The notes beneath the pieces are model-generated. The model had not been told where the DNA came from, did not search any database, and worked only from the letters and a program-made list of their open reading frames with translations. This document shows, one piece after another, positions 22,040 to 34,279 of a DNA stretch of 64,000 nt. The DNA is from Serendipita indica DSM 11827 (taxonomy: Eukaryota > Basidiomycota > Agaricomycetes > Sebacinales > Serendipitaceae). Within the stretch, counting starts at the first letter, position 1; every line of letters starts with the position of its first letter. Location: assembly GCA_910890315.1 (NCBI GenBank), contig CAJVGD010000002.1, forward strand, positions 1,488,001 through 1,552,000. Reading direction: 5' to 3'. A program made the translations under genes and the position numbers.

Positions 22040-24688
22040 ATGCGCGCAAAGGACTTCTGGGGTGTTGTCCCTCTTCCCGCAAAATTCAACCTTCTTGTGG
22101 GCTATAGAGCACTTCGAATGGTGTTTAAAATGCTGATTGATTCTTGAAAGTGGGCCCGTATCACGCAGACAAAGTGGACGACAATCTTGTTCTTCCTGTC
22201 CCTTGTTCATTGTGTTCTTCAAGTTGGATTGCAAGTTGGTGCATTCTACAATAACCGCGCAAACGCGGATAGCTTTGAGAGTGTCATTGCCGACAAGCGA
22301 CTGGTCCAAAGGCCATTTGCCATACTCGAATCGAATGGAGATGTGACGCTCTGCTCGGATATTCCAAAGCGTTTTGGTGGCCCAGACGCGTGTCCAATGC
22401 GGCTCTCGTTCAATGGTTCCGTCTCGAAGACCTCTCAATTTGATCACCACGACGATGAAGAGGAGGAGGAAGAGCATCGTGATCACTCCAAGTTGAAGAG
22501 GTTCTATCTCGAAGTCGACACTAACAGTGACGGCTCCATTAAAGATATTGAGCTCGAGATGATCGACCCAAAGAACCCCACCGATGAAGCAGAGGTCGAT
22601 CTCACTTGCATTCAGACGTTCCCTTGGGCCTACGACGTGTGCGTGCTTTGTTCTCCGACCTACTCATTGACCGACCCTCGTTTCCAGCATCCATGATGCT
22701 ACTCGCGAGGACCTCGTCTTCGTAGTCTATCAAGGCTGGCTCTTCGGTGTCACCGTTGTCGCGGTAAGCCTGATCTCTCCCTCGGTAACCCTCACTCAAC
22801 ACAGTACAGATTCTATACGAGTCTATACCGCATCTGTAAGCCATCATCTTCTGCCCCTTCCATACCCTGACCTCCGATCGATCCCATTGATTTCATTTAG
22901 GGCGGCGGCCTTTGCATCGGAGTCCCTCGCGACGGCGTGGTCCATGTACAAGATTGCTCGAACTGAGAGTTTCAAGCGCGACTTCCAACGCATTGTCACC
23001 AATGGATCTTGCGGAGGCGTCAATGTTCTCCCACGGTACTTCAGCACCCGCGAGCCAATCGAGGCAAGCATTTCTCTCTTGCAGCGTTCCTTCCTTTCTA
23101 ATTGGTATAGGCTGTAATCCTCACCTTCAACCTCCTCGCATTCCTCGGGTATGGATTCTTGGCGTTGAAGATCTACAAGGTGCGCATCTCGGTAGCGACT
23201 GATGTTCAATATTAAACGTACGTGGTACAGGTGTATGCGGAGAAGATGTCCAAGCGAGTCGAGGGGAGACCCGACATGGAAAGGGCGTACCGCGCGGTAC
23301 TCTCCTTTTCCACTCTTGTCCACCTCACTGCCTTCTTCCTTATCACCGGCTCTGGATTGTTCATCGACCAGCTATTCCTCGGTCGCATCACTGACGTTGC
23401 ACGTCACGTGGTTGTATATGAAGCCGTCTTTCTTATCCTCATCTTCGTGCGTACTCCCTCCGTTGCATCGACACTAAATTGGCCTGACATGAATCGTTAT
23501 CTAGTTGACTATCCCATGGCTGATGTTTGGTCTCATGTCCATCCGCAAGGAGTCTCGCTGGGGAATGATCGCCTTCTTCGTCGTATCCCTCGGCTTTGTC
23601 GTTCTCTGGGGAGTCATGTTCCACTCGAGCATCTACCGCTACATGTTCTTTACGTGGTCGTTCTTTGCCACTATGAGCATCTTCGCGTTCTTGCTTCTGA
23701 TCTCCATTCTTGGCCTCTCTGTGTACATCTTCCTCAATTTCGGACTCGGTTTGCCGGAGTACCGTAAGTCTGTTCCTTGTACACAATATCAATTAGTACT
23801 GATGATTGGATAGTGCAAGCACCCGAGGTGAACCATCCTGCGGATAAGGTTCTTTGGCAGATCACCTACGACCGCAAATACTCGCTCGACAAACCGATCG
23901 ACGCGGTCATGTACAATAACCTTCCACCAACAAACAATTCCCAAGACTCGCGTTACACACTCTCCCCGAGCCCGGTCTCACTCGATACCTCGCCCGAGCA
24001 TGGTGGCGACCTAGAGAAAGGAACCTCAAAGCCAGTACTCTCCATCGCATTGCCAATCAAGCCAAACGCGGTGTTCACGGAATCTCCCACCTCTGTCAGG
24101 TCGTTGCCCTTTTCAGCTGCTCGGGCAAGTGGGACTGGGAAGAGCCCGGTTGGACTGGCAGGCACAATGTCCTCACGTCCGATCATGCTCGCACGTAAAA
24201 CGAGCTCTGGATCGTTGAAGTCTACGAGCTCGTCTAGGTCGAGCTCGTCGGAAGCCACGTTCGCTCCACCAGGTTTGCCTGTTCGTCCCGCGCAACAGAA
24301 TCGCGACTCGAACAATCAAGGTGGCAATCTCGTCATCCCCAACGCGACGAGCCGCTGGTCCGCGACAACCATCTCGACGATGCCGGCAACGGCAACCGCG
24401 ATGTCTACACCCGTCCTTCCACCTCTCCCGCTCTCTGGCACAGGCCAAATTTCGATCAACGATCACGAGCGTTCTCGCCGGTCCACGATGAAGAGCGTTG
24501 GTGGGATGATGCAAAGTCGTTGGTCAGCGTCGACTACGACCACTACCGTCACGACCACGAGCAACGGTAGTGGAAGCGAACGACTTTCTTCCCAAGAGGT
24601 CCCACCTGTCCCAGAACTCCCCCGCCCACTCCCTGTCAAGCCACTTCCTAACCCACCAGCGGCACCACGCAATGCAAACGTCATCTGA
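22040..24688 (+). CDS. Seven-helix membrane protein with long disordered tail
   Basis: I do not recognise the family by name. Start MRAKDFWGVVPLPAKF; an intron (GTGTTTAAAATGCTGATTG...CACGCAG) splices in phase to TKWTTILFFLSLVHCVLQ. A lumenal domain of about 150 residues follows (ESVIADKRLVQRPFAILES, an acidic DDEEEEEEH patch, ELEMIDPKNP), then helices with VYQGWLFGVTVVAILYES, ILTFNLLAFLGYGFLALKIY, LVHLTAFFLITGSGLFID, VYEAVFLILIFLTIPWLMF, MIAFFVVSLGFVVLWGVMFH and FAFLLLISILGLSVYIFLNF. Counting the first helix, there are seven. The cytoplasmic tail of about 270 residues, from about 23860, is Ser/Thr/Pro-rich, with VPPVPELPRPLPVKPLPNPP at the end, a set of possible SH3-binding PxxP motifs. This layout recalls membrane sensors or transporters that recruit cytoplasmic partners, but that is inference. 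Confidence 0.78.
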
Positions 24689-24915
24689 GATGACGCTTTT
24701 CTTAAACAGGCGACGTTGACCGTTGAGTGTAATCCCTCGTTATCTCTTTCTTCCATTTACCAACACTCAACGTCTTTCAACTTCATTTTTCACGCTCTGA
24801 GAGGGGAAGGTTTACGAAATTCTTTGTAATTACAGCTGTAAACTTTCTAGGTTTGAATGGAAAGGACTAGCTCCCTTCCACTACATGCTTGGACTAAGCT
24901 GAAATCCAGGGAGAC

Positions 24916-27687
24916 CTAATCGACGTCGCTATTCTCTGAATCTTGAGCATCCTCCGGAGGCCCTTGGCCACCCCAGAACATGTTGACCAGTCCTCGGGCA
25001 ATGCGAATGGGAAGAATTGGTGCAGCGTCGCCGTCCTCGTCACTTTCTTCATCCTGTTCATCGTCCTCCTCGTGCATTTCGTCGTCTACAAACCCACCAG
25101 GCATTACTGCGGCTCCTCCCATTGCACCACCCACACCAGCCACGCCACCCGCGACGGGTAAGAGGGGATTGACTTGCGCTGGCCCGGATTAGGATTCACA
25201 GCACCTCGTGGACGTTGCGCTGCTGGTTGAAGCAAGTACGCTCGAGCATTCGGATATTGTTCCGCAAATTCTACATGATCGCGCACCCATCGCTGTCAAA
25301 AAGTCAGAAACCAGCAATCTATAACAGTGTTAAAGTTGGGCCCACCTCAAGCTGTCTGACAACATTTTGTCCTGGGCCTTGCTGCAACGCACCCAGAATC
25401 TCCTCGCGCCGCTCTCCGGCCTCGAATGTGAGTACAGCCTCTAGCATCTGAAGAAATTCGATGGGATCGACTTCAATTCTGTCGCCTTGTCCCCTTCTCC
25501 TCCCGCCCCCACCACCTGCTCGCGCAGCGAGACCTTCCCGCCGTTTCCTTGCAGTCTCTGCACTAGCGCTGGCGAAATACGCATCATTGTACAGCGTCAC
25601 ACCAGGTCCTTTGGGTGGGACAATGTCATATGGTTCTTGTGGTCCCAGAGAAGCGATAAGGGAGCCGACAAAGGGCGCGAGGGGCTTCATGTCTGATACG
25701 ATGGCGTGTCGTAGGACCGAGTCTATAAAGGCTTCTACACGGGGCCCTTTTTCAGATGAGAATGTCTGTGGTCGAATTTCTTTGTGTATGTCCTGGATGG
25801 TCGAGTTGAGCCAGGCAAGCGTTTCTGGGATTTTCCACAATGAGACGGAGCGGTGGGCATAGACTTGAGAGAGTAATGAATAGGCTGAATTCATTCCATT
25901 TGAGCTGCTGAAGGGGTGTGAACAAACATTAAGCGGGATAAAGGCATTCATACTTCCACCGGGTTAATACCGTTGCCATCGTCGTGCCAGGAGGAATAAC
26001 CACACTGACGGTGGACACAAGTGTGGCTAGGACTTCGGGGAATGCAAGAATGGCTCGCTTAAGAGCCTCTGTCGCTTTTTTCTATAGCTCTGGTCAACTC
26101 TACACAAGACACAGAGCACAAACGTACCTCTCCTCCACCTCTCTTCGCTCCCATCCCTTTCAATATAAGTGCTTTGGACCAAAGCCAACCAGGATACTGC
26201 TCCAATGGTCGAAGAAAGGTCTTTTCGTTCCTCGCTTCCTCCCAGGCCTCCTCCGTCTCCATGAACCAGTCATACTGCTCGGCTTTCACAGAGAGAAAGT
26301 CGAGGTGCATGAGCGCGCCGTGGGGGTCCGTCCACGGATCCAACATCCAGAGCATGCGTGCAAATTCGAATCCTGTTCGCATCGTTCCTCTTCTCTCGAG
26401 TGATCTGTATACGGTTGGGTTTAGCTGCCACTATCTATGACTACGCCTTACAAAATAGTCCTATGCAGAGCCAGGAATAGGGATCTGTTCTCGACGTGTC
26501 GAAAATCCAGTCGACTTGCACCACTGGTCAAGCTGAACGCGCCGCTGAAGCTGCGCTCGTATGCGAAGAGCGCCCGCGAGGTAAAGTCAGACGACACAGA
26601 ATAATCTAAGTGTTATTAGTACCAAGCCCCAGGGAACGCAACGGCGTACCGTCTTGGGCTCGGTACACCTCTCCAATCTGGAGTAGGGTGTCCACGTGCC
26701 AAAATGACTCCCTCATCAGGTTGAACAGGTTGTTTGGGTCGAGCATGCCTACAATCTGGATGAATTGTGCTTGATCCCAACGATATCCTGGCGAGTGCTC
26801 AACGGTGAACCATTTATCCCCCGGCATTTGCATCCAGTTATCCGTTTGAACAGAATGAGTCTCCTCATTGGTCAGCGGGCGCATGCTCAGCCCATCCCTC
26901 ATTGCAGCGGGAGGCCATGATGATTGAGGTTTGCAAATCACCGAACGCGCTACAGGACCACGAGGTTGACCTGAGCCAGAAGAGGATGAATCTGCCGCGG
27001 AGATGACTTTACTACCAAAAAACCGGCGCATCTCAGCGTCGGCATCCAGGAACTTTGTCTGCACGGCGAGCAGTGCTCGCAGCTTGTGGAGAGCGGTCAA
27101 TACGGCCGGCGTAGCAGTTTTCGCAGATGATGGGTCGGGAATGGTAATATCTGAGTATCTATTGATAAGATCAGTAAATTATTTCCGTTTGGAGGGTGCC
27201 TACTTGAGGGACAGCTCCGCTAGGGCACGGTCAAGATCATCTTCCTGCTTTCCTTTGCCCTTTTTAGCCTTTGAAGCCTTACTCGCGGTCGTCGTTGCTG
27301 GTTTGGGTGTCGGAGGCGCAGAGTTGTCCACGTGGGTTGCGGCTTTCTTCTTCTTCTTTTTATTCTAGCATACCTTTGTATGAGTTTAGATCGTGGTATA
27401 TAAGAAGCTAGTTGAACGCGCCTTTTTCTTGGTCGCTGCTGGTGCTTCATGGTCATCGTCGGATTCCGAGCCAATTTCATCTGCAAGCTATCAAGAGTTA
27501 GTTTAATATGGCTACTTGTGTAAATTCTCACCAGTGAGAATGCGGCTGTCGACTTCTGGGTGACCTTGGACGAGTCGGCGTCCTCGAGCGCCTTGCTTGC
27601 TAACGCTTGGTGCTCCAACGAAGTCGTGGCTAGCGCTGCAATCTCGTCTTGCTCTCGTTGTTGCCTCTTGCTGAGCCGCGGCGGCAT
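24916..27687 (-). CDS. RQC1: TCF25/Rqc1, ribosome quality control subunit
   Basis: In yeast Rqc1 acts in the RQC complex on stalled 60S subunits and favours K48-linked ubiquitin chains on nascent peptides; the human form is TCF25. Start chosen at MPPRLSKRQQREQDEIAAL, a typical basic N terminus; an in-frame Met 19 codons upstream is less likely. A Lys-rich region (KNKKKKKAAT...KASKAKKGKGKQEDD) leads to DLDRALAELSLKY. The conserved core includes PGYRWDQAQFIQIVGMLDPN, SFWHVDTLLQIGEVYRAQD, a stretch with RALFAYERSF, NRSLFLALHR and GFEFARMLWMLDPWTDPHGA. The C terminus is acidic (DDEMHEEDDEQDEESDEDGD). Several short introns interrupt the frame. It stands head to head with the copper ATPase gene. 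Confidence 0.9.
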
Positions 27688-28218
27688 TCTGGAAATATCG
27701 AAGTTGTGGAAGCAGCCAAGGTGGATCGGTGGTTTCGCCACCATCCAAAGTTACTCCCCGACTATGACCCCTGTGCTGACCCGTTTGTGGGCGCTGCTGC
27801 GTTCGATTGCCACTGATTTAAATCTGGTTGTGGAGGAACAACGTCGCCCGCTGGTTGTCGCCCGAAACTTGCTATGAATTCATATGATGTCTTGAAACCG
27901 CCAGCACCTCGGGACGCCGTCGTCTTCTTTTCACAGTTATCTCCCTCTTCTTTTTCCAGAGATACTGTATATCTCCACCCACTTCGGTTCTACCCGTGTC
28001 AGTCCGGGTGTAGAGGATTGGGTCGTGTGCGGCAAATTCAAGTATAGTGTTGGATGCCGAGTCAGCCGCTCTGGGGCATCGTCGCACTTGCGGCATTTTG
28101 TCGATAGCACGCCAGCATCGGATCATCCAGTAAGTGCCTCTCGCTGACGCATGGCCCACTATTTAACATAGGCCACCAGTAGCATCAATGTCGTATTGTT
28201 CCCCCCTTCTGATTCGAC
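27688..28218. other. Divergent promoter region of RQC1 and the copper ATPase gene
   Basis: About 530 bases between two start codons pointing away from each other. No TATA box, repeat or RNA gene was recognised. Copper-responsive elements of the yeast type were not evident by eye. Confidence 0.4.
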
Positions 28219-31200
28219 ATGGACACTGTCACTGTCACCAGTCCTCAGCCACGAATCAAGCGGGCAAGCTTTGGCATCCAGGGTATGACATGCAGGTAGA
28301 GTGCACACAGTTTACTCCTAGAACTAGACTAACATCTCACAGTGCATGCACCAATGCGATTCAAGACGCGTTTAAAGACCTCCCAACCGTTCAGACTGTC
28401 AACGTCAGTCTCCTCAACAATTCTATGACCATCACTTTCGACGAAAACGGCCTGAATACTGCTCAAATCATGGAAATGATCGAGGACCTCGGATATGAGC
28501 CATCACAATGGGATATGGCGGGCCAAGAGGAGCTCTCGTCGGCTCCTGACGAGCGTCAGGTCCAGATCATATTTCACGGCTTGGAGAGCAAGTGAGTGGC
28601 TGAATCATGCCATCATTCGAGAGACTTATTCAGCGTTAGAGGAGATATCGAAGAGGTCAATCGTTACCTCTCGGGACTTGGGCTCATATCCTTTACACCC
28701 ATTACAGAGAGCCGAGGAATCACCACGCTCCGCTATATCCCCTCTTCAATTCTAAACATTCGATATATTCTCTCGCGACCGCCGCATCCTATCACCGCAT
28801 CCATTTATCAGCAACCATCCCTCCATTCGCGCTCTAGAGAAATACAGCGCAAAGAGGCCAAAAGAATGCTTAGGCTATTTCTAGCTTCAGCAGTTTTCGC
28901 CATTCCTACCTTCGTCATCGGCATTGTTGGAATGCTACTTCTTCCCCGTGACAATCGCTTTCGCCAGTGGTGCCAACGTACAGGATGGTGGGGAGGTGCT
29001 AGTCATGCAGTCATCCTTCTTTGGATCTTCGCTACAATTGTACAGTTCGGCATTGCGCGGTGAGTTCATACTATTACACATAGATGACGATGCTGACCGG
29101 TCGCAAAGGATATTCTTCATTCATGCGTGGGGCTCACTGCGTTTCCGCCGGCATTGGTCGACTCTATTTCGGTTCGGTAACATGAACCTTCTGGTTGCTC
29201 TATCGACTGGTGTCGCATATATCGCCAGCGTGGTGATGCTGGTCATCGATATTAGGACTGAGCCTCACATGACAGAAATGTCCGGAGAAATGCGCTCGTA
29301 TTTCGACTCGTGTGTCTTCCTCACCTTTTTTATCCTCGCTGGCAAAGCGCTGGAAACTCGTGCGCGACTAAAGGTTTGTGGCGTCCACTACGTTCCTTTA
29401 GAAAATTAAAAAGAATATAGACAGGAGACGCCATCGCAATGCTAGGTCAACTCCGTCCAGAAAGGGCTCTACTCCTAGGAAACGAGCCTCAAAGTCCAGT
29501 TGACCTCAAGTCTCAGCAGACTGAAGATGTCTCTGTCGACATGCTCGAGCTCGGAGATCATATACTTGTTCGCCCAGGATCTATCCCTCCAGCAGACGGC
29601 ACCGTCCTGGAAGGCACGACGACTGTCGACGAATCTTCCCTTACCGGCGAGTCGGTACCCGTACTCAAGAGCCCGGGAGATCCCCTTCTTTCTGGGACCG
29701 TCGTCGTATCAAGTGCGGTTGTTATGCGCATAGATCATCTTGGCGAGGAAACGATGCTCCAACAGATCGTCCGAGCCGTGGGCGAATCACAAAATACTAA
29801 AGCGCCCATCGAGGAGCTTGCTGATCGCATCACCGCCGTTTTCGTCCCAGTCATAATCTACATTGCCATTATCGTCTCTGTCCTGTGGCTCTCCCTCGCC
29901 CTAACACCGGGCGGTCTGCCAGTAGGATATATACCAAAGGACAAGACCCAGACAGCGGATAGGGTCTTCTTTGCCCTCGAGTTTGCCATTGCCGTTCTCG
30001 CTGTCGCATGCCCGTGTGGGATCGGGCTGGCTGCACCCGCAGCACAAGCCGTAGGGTCAGGCATGGCAGCAAAAGCGGGTATTCTCGCACAAGGGGGCGG
30101 AACAGCATTTCAGCTGGCAACAGAAGTCGATGTCGTGGTGTTTGACAAGACTGGTACGCTTACACAAGGGCAGCCGACAGTCGTCCAATCGATTGTTACG
30201 CAAACACCCTCTTGGATATTGGATGCCGTCGTGGCTATTGAGCAGACTTCAACGCATCCATTGGCTGCTGCTCTTGTGCGGTATGTCGAAGGCAAGCGTA
30301 GCGCGGTGGAGAAGCCAGCCATAGAGGGCATCGACATCCGGGAGATTGAGGAGATTGCTGGCAAGGGAGCACGGGGCCAACTTCACATCCAGGACAAGAA
30401 ATTCGAATTCCGATTGGGAAATCGCGCAATCATCGATGATGCAACCTTCACAGCAGAGACCCAAGAGCAAAGACATCAAGATGTCGAGACGTGGAAGCGA
30501 CAAGGATACTCTGTCGTCTACTTTGCAATCTCGCATAATTTCTCGCCATTCGATATCGTTGCTGTTTTCGCCATCGCCGACCCACCGCGACCAGAGGCCA
30601 AGTCTGTCATCGCATCATTGAAGCGAATGGGCAAAGAAGTGTATATGCTCAGTGGAGATAACGAGGTCACCGCACGCACCGTTGGACGTGAATTAGGTAT
30701 TGATACCAACCATGTCGTCGCCGGTGTCTTGCCGCATGAAAAGTCCAAATTTATCCAGGAATTACGACAGCCCAATAGGGTGGAGAAGGATAGTAAAATA
30801 GGAGGACAAAAGGAGCGGAGTAGGGTCGTAATGTTTGCAGGGGACGGGTTGAACGACTCTGCGGCTGTGGCAACTGCCGACGTCGGCGTCGCATTCGCCC
30901 ATGGATCGCAAGTGACATTGACCAGCGCGTCCTTTGTTCTCTTGCAGACACAAGCTCCGCTCGAGGGTGTCCTCAACATTCTTCGATTGTCACGCCGAGT
31001 GTATCGAAGACAAAAGGTACGTCCGTCACCCTCCAGGATGAAGTGAGGCTAAACCAGCGACAGTTTAACTTTGCATGGGCAATGATTTATAATATTATCC
31101 TGATTCCTCTCTCTGCTGGCGCGTTCTATCCCCTCAATCATACACGTATTCCGCCTGTGTGGTCCGCATTGGCTATGGCGCTCAGCAGGTGAGTACCTTG

Positions 31201-31281
31201 ACCAATTCTAGTACACCTTGCTGACCAATTGATAGTGTCAGTGTCGTTCTCAGTAGTTTGGCTCTTCGCTGGGGTTTGTAA
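28219..31281 (+). CDS. Copper-transporting P1B-type ATPase (CCC2-like)
   Basis: Pumps Cu(I) across a membrane, in fungi usually into the Golgi for multicopper enzymes. Start MDTVTVTSPQPRIKRA. One canonical HMA metal-binding domain is present: GMTCSACTNAI, whose Cys pair is split by an intron (GTAGAG...TCTCACAG). A second HMA-like fold (VQIIFHGLES...VRGDIEEVNRYLSGLGL) lacks a CxxC. Then come helices, the actuator TGES (SSLTGESVPVLKSPG), the metal-site motif CPCGIGLAAP, the phosphorylation loop DKTGTLTQGQP, the nucleotide-binding STHPLA, and GDGLNDSAAVATADVGVA. The CPC motif usually continues with Ala or Ser, not Gly. The last exons give FNFAWAMIYNIILIPLSAG and end SLALRWGL with TAA at 31279-31281. 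All catalytic residues are present, so it should be active. Confidence 0.93.
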
Positions 31282-31793
31282 ACTCCCCTCGATCTCGGTA
31301 GACTATATTATAACAATCGTAATAATGTAAAATCTTTGATTAGGTTGATGAAAAGTCGTCGCAAGAGAATGTACACTATGCACATGCATAGAGAGCCCTT
31401 CGGTGCTGGCATGGTCGTAAGAATCTGAAGTAGCTGCGTAGTCGACAACACCTCTATGACGGCGTTTCAAACCGAGTGGTGGGGTTGACTACGTATTTCC
31501 CTCTTTGGTGCTATATTTCCGTTCATTGGAGATAGATGCAGTGTTGTCTAGAACCTCTATTTCAGTGTAAGTGCAACAAATTTGTTATTAGTCCAATGGC
31601 TTGATTGAAACCACTACAACGGCGAGCAAGCAAATCCACCGGGTAGCAAGGACACCAAAGTATGAGAAATTAGGCAAATTACTTCGGATAATGCTGGTTT
31701 AGATAATGTTTGTATGAACACAACGAGTTTGCAGGTGGAAGCAAATTCGACATATGGTTGGTGACAAGTCATACCGCTGATCGGCTGCATCTT
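31282..31793. other. Intergenic between convergent genes
   Basis: Lies between the stop of the copper ATPase (plus) and the stop of the SET protein (minus), so it should hold two 3' UTRs. No hairpin, repeat or RNA gene stands out. Confidence 0.4.
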
Positions 31794-32493
31794 TTACAAT
31801 TTGGCTTTGATGGGGACATTATTGCCTGTATTGTCTCTCTCCTGTACCATTTTCCAGATATGTGCATTGATAAAGTTTCGCCGACCGAGTTCTTCACGTG
31901 AAAGGTAGCGTGCGCCTTTGATGGTCTTCAGGCAGGTCTGAATACCAGGTAAGCGATGACAAGGAGACTGTACCGGGCTTACCCTTGCACCGCAAGTGCA
32001 ATCAAAGGGCTGCTCCATGTCCCATTCCGTGCTGGGATAGAAAAAGCAAAGTAGATCCCCGACACGCACGTCCTTGACAGCACGAACGTGCCAATTATGT
32101 CTGTCAGAAGAGGAGACATCTACAACGACGTTTGGTTCGCACGAATGATTCACTATGGACACCGTAAGTACCGGCGGTGGCAAGACAGAGCTACCTACTG
32201 TAGAGCAAATCGGAGTTGAGTTCTACGTGCTCATCGTCTCCCGTCCCACATTGAACGCTGCTGTAGGCTTTAGGTCCGACGGTAAGACCTTCGAGGCGAG
32301 CAACGACGTCGCCGGGCTTGAAAGGCTGGAAACAGGGCTAAGTAGGGACCTTGGTAGGCTGTGACCAAGATACCTTGAGAGAAACAAGGCGAGAGGCAAA
32401 GGAACCTGGGAGTCTCTCAACAAATAAAACTCCTGGATGGGATGGAGCATTGGAGACTGTCGCATTTGCCGAGTGGACATGAGTGGTCGCCAT
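31794..32493 (-). CDS. Small SET-domain methyltransferase
   Basis: SET enzymes methylate lysines on histones or other proteins. Start MATTHVHSANATVSNAPSHP; an intron ends at TGTTTCCAG and the next exon reads PFKPGDVVARLEGLTVGPKA, then YSSVQCGTGDDEHVELNSDL. After a second intron comes the hallmark SIVNHSCEPNVVVDV (NHSCxPN) and the C-terminal flank FYPSTEWDMEQPFDCTCGA. A third intron leads to CLKTIKGARYLSREELGRR and NAHIWKM, typical of a compact fungal SET family whose post-SET part reads CxCG...CLGTIRGA. There is no pre-SET and no other domain, so it is shorter than known histone methyltransferases; the substrate is unknown. Its start lies 290 bases from the divergent ZNHIT2-like gene. Confidence 0.85.
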
Positions 32494-32783
32494 TGGAACC
32501 GTCAAGGGGTTGAGTAGAGTTTTGTTTTATTTGTTGATCGTGTTGGCCAGAGATGAAAGTGAGTGCCGAGGCTGGTGACAGTAACGTCTGGCCATTCCGC
32601 GCGCGTGATTACGGCTGCTCGCTCTTCCGTGAGTTCTCACAGGGTCGAGTATAGAGGCGCTCAGTCGTCGCCGGGTCCAGGAAACGTGCCGCTCGTCTCG
32701 TTTCGGCAGTGGTGGCCGCAACTTGTGATCCTCCCTCAATAGCGACATATCCAGGCCGCCTTTGACATACTATAACTCTTTTG

Positions 32784-34279
32784 ATGGCATTTCAAATTGC
32801 AAAACCAAAGGTCGCAGACCTCAGAAAGGGCAGCCCAATCGTCTCCAGAGCTGAATCAGTAACCTGTGGCTTGTAAGCGTCCCCTTTTCTATGTTTCGTT
32901 TACTCTTGGCAAGTTAATATACTCGGATTCATGAACTCGCTAATTGTTTGCGTTGGGATCACCAGATGCAAGAAGAACCAAGCCAAGTACAGCTGCCCCG
33001 AGTGCAACATACCCTATTGCTCTCTGGACTGCTATCGATCACCTGTGTGTTGGTTGCAGCATTGGATAGAAGCGAGCTCATCAGTTGTGCAGGAGCATCG
33101 CGCATGTTCAGAGGGGTTTTATAAGTCTGCCATTGAAGAAGAGATTCGATCCAATCCAGAAAGGTCAATTGAAGAGAAGCGGAGCATGCTGGAGATTCTT
33201 CAACGCCTTCAAGAGTCTGATGTGCTGGACGGTCCACCCGACTCGGACGACGAGGGAGCTTCAGAGGACGGAGGTGGATTAGAGAGCTTGAACATTGGTA
33301 AGATACTCAAGTTTATCGTTCGGCGTCTTATTCCTTGCAGAGACTGCCGACTCTACTGCCCTTTGGAGTGCACTGTCGCCAGCACAAAGAGAAGCCTTCG
33401 AAAAGGCAATGAGAGACCCCGATAGCTCTCTTGCACGTCAACTATTAGATACAATAACGTCAGAGTCTCCCCATTATCCCTGGTGGGAACAAACGAAAGG
33501 CGACCAACCACCACCATCTCCCCTCCAGGTCCCCAGCGAACTTGCAGAAACGGCCCAAAAAGGATGGAAAGAGGATAAACCTCGACTACTCTACAATATA
33601 GTTGCCATATGGTTCGTCGCCCCCTGATCTTGCCACTCTGGTGCTGATCATGTTACCATGCAGCTTAGCATATGCGTGGGTCATTCGAACACTCCGCATC
33701 TATTCTATATCCTCTGCGGGGCCCCATGATGAGGATGCCTGCCGAGATCTCTTAGCTCGCGCCGTTCCATTTCTGTTGGATCGCAAGTCACTCACACGAC
33801 TAGAGAGCGCGCAAGAGGCCGTAAACTATGTTCAGTCACGGGTTGGGGAGCCTTTGGACAAGGTACGAGAGTGTGAATTTCGCCATCTTCTCGCTCCACA
33901 CCCTCCCTCGCTACATATTCATACTAACATCGAACAGATTCTTCCGGATGTTGCAGTACTCCTACGACCTTTGGTAATCATGGAGCTATCGTCTTCGTCT
34001 TCTTCCCCCATGGCTCCACGAACAAGTAACGTCACGGTGTGCTTAGGAGACATCGCAAGTCTTTATGAACCCAAAGATACGGAGCAATTTCGCGCCACGC
34101 TATCGACAAGGCAAGCCAAGGAGAGTAGTCAGGACCCGAAAGGGGAGATGGCGAACAAGGGGGTGGTGCGTAAATTGATTTTCTATGCGGCGCACGTCGA
34201 TACCGCTCCACTGGAGGCGCTTCGACTTATTTCGGATCGAATACTCTCGCTCTCCTCGAGGATATCCCAGTCCACCTGA
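32784..34279 (+). CDS. HIT zinc-finger protein, ZNHIT2-like
   Basis: ZNHIT2 links the R2TP/RPAP3 assembly system to complexes such as U5 snRNP. Start MAFQIAKPKVADLRKGSP. A first intron (GTAAGCGTCCCC...GGGATCACCAG) joins TCGL to CKKNQAKYSC, giving the zf-HIT pattern CGLCKKNQAKYSCPEC with NIPYCSLDCYRSP, and after an intron HRACSEGFYKSAIEEEI. Then SIEEKRSMLEILQRLQESD, an acidic linker, DSTALWSALSPAQREAFEKA and the ZNHIT2-like YPWWEQTKG. Later exons read LAYAWVIRTLRI and, last, VVRKLIFYAAHVDTAPLEALR before TGA at 34277-34279. The match runs along the full protein, which supports ZNHIT2 over other HIT-finger proteins. Confidence 0.85.

Noticed and set aside
19539-24688. Secondary-metabolite cluster around the P450
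   Set aside because: No synthase, terpene cyclase, cluster transporter or pathway regulator lies nearby; neighbours are unrelated membrane proteins and housekeeping genes.
25461-25862. Plus-strand open frame of 133 codons
   Set aside because: It lies entirely antisense to conserved TCF25/Rqc1 exons and shows no domain; it is a shadow frame.
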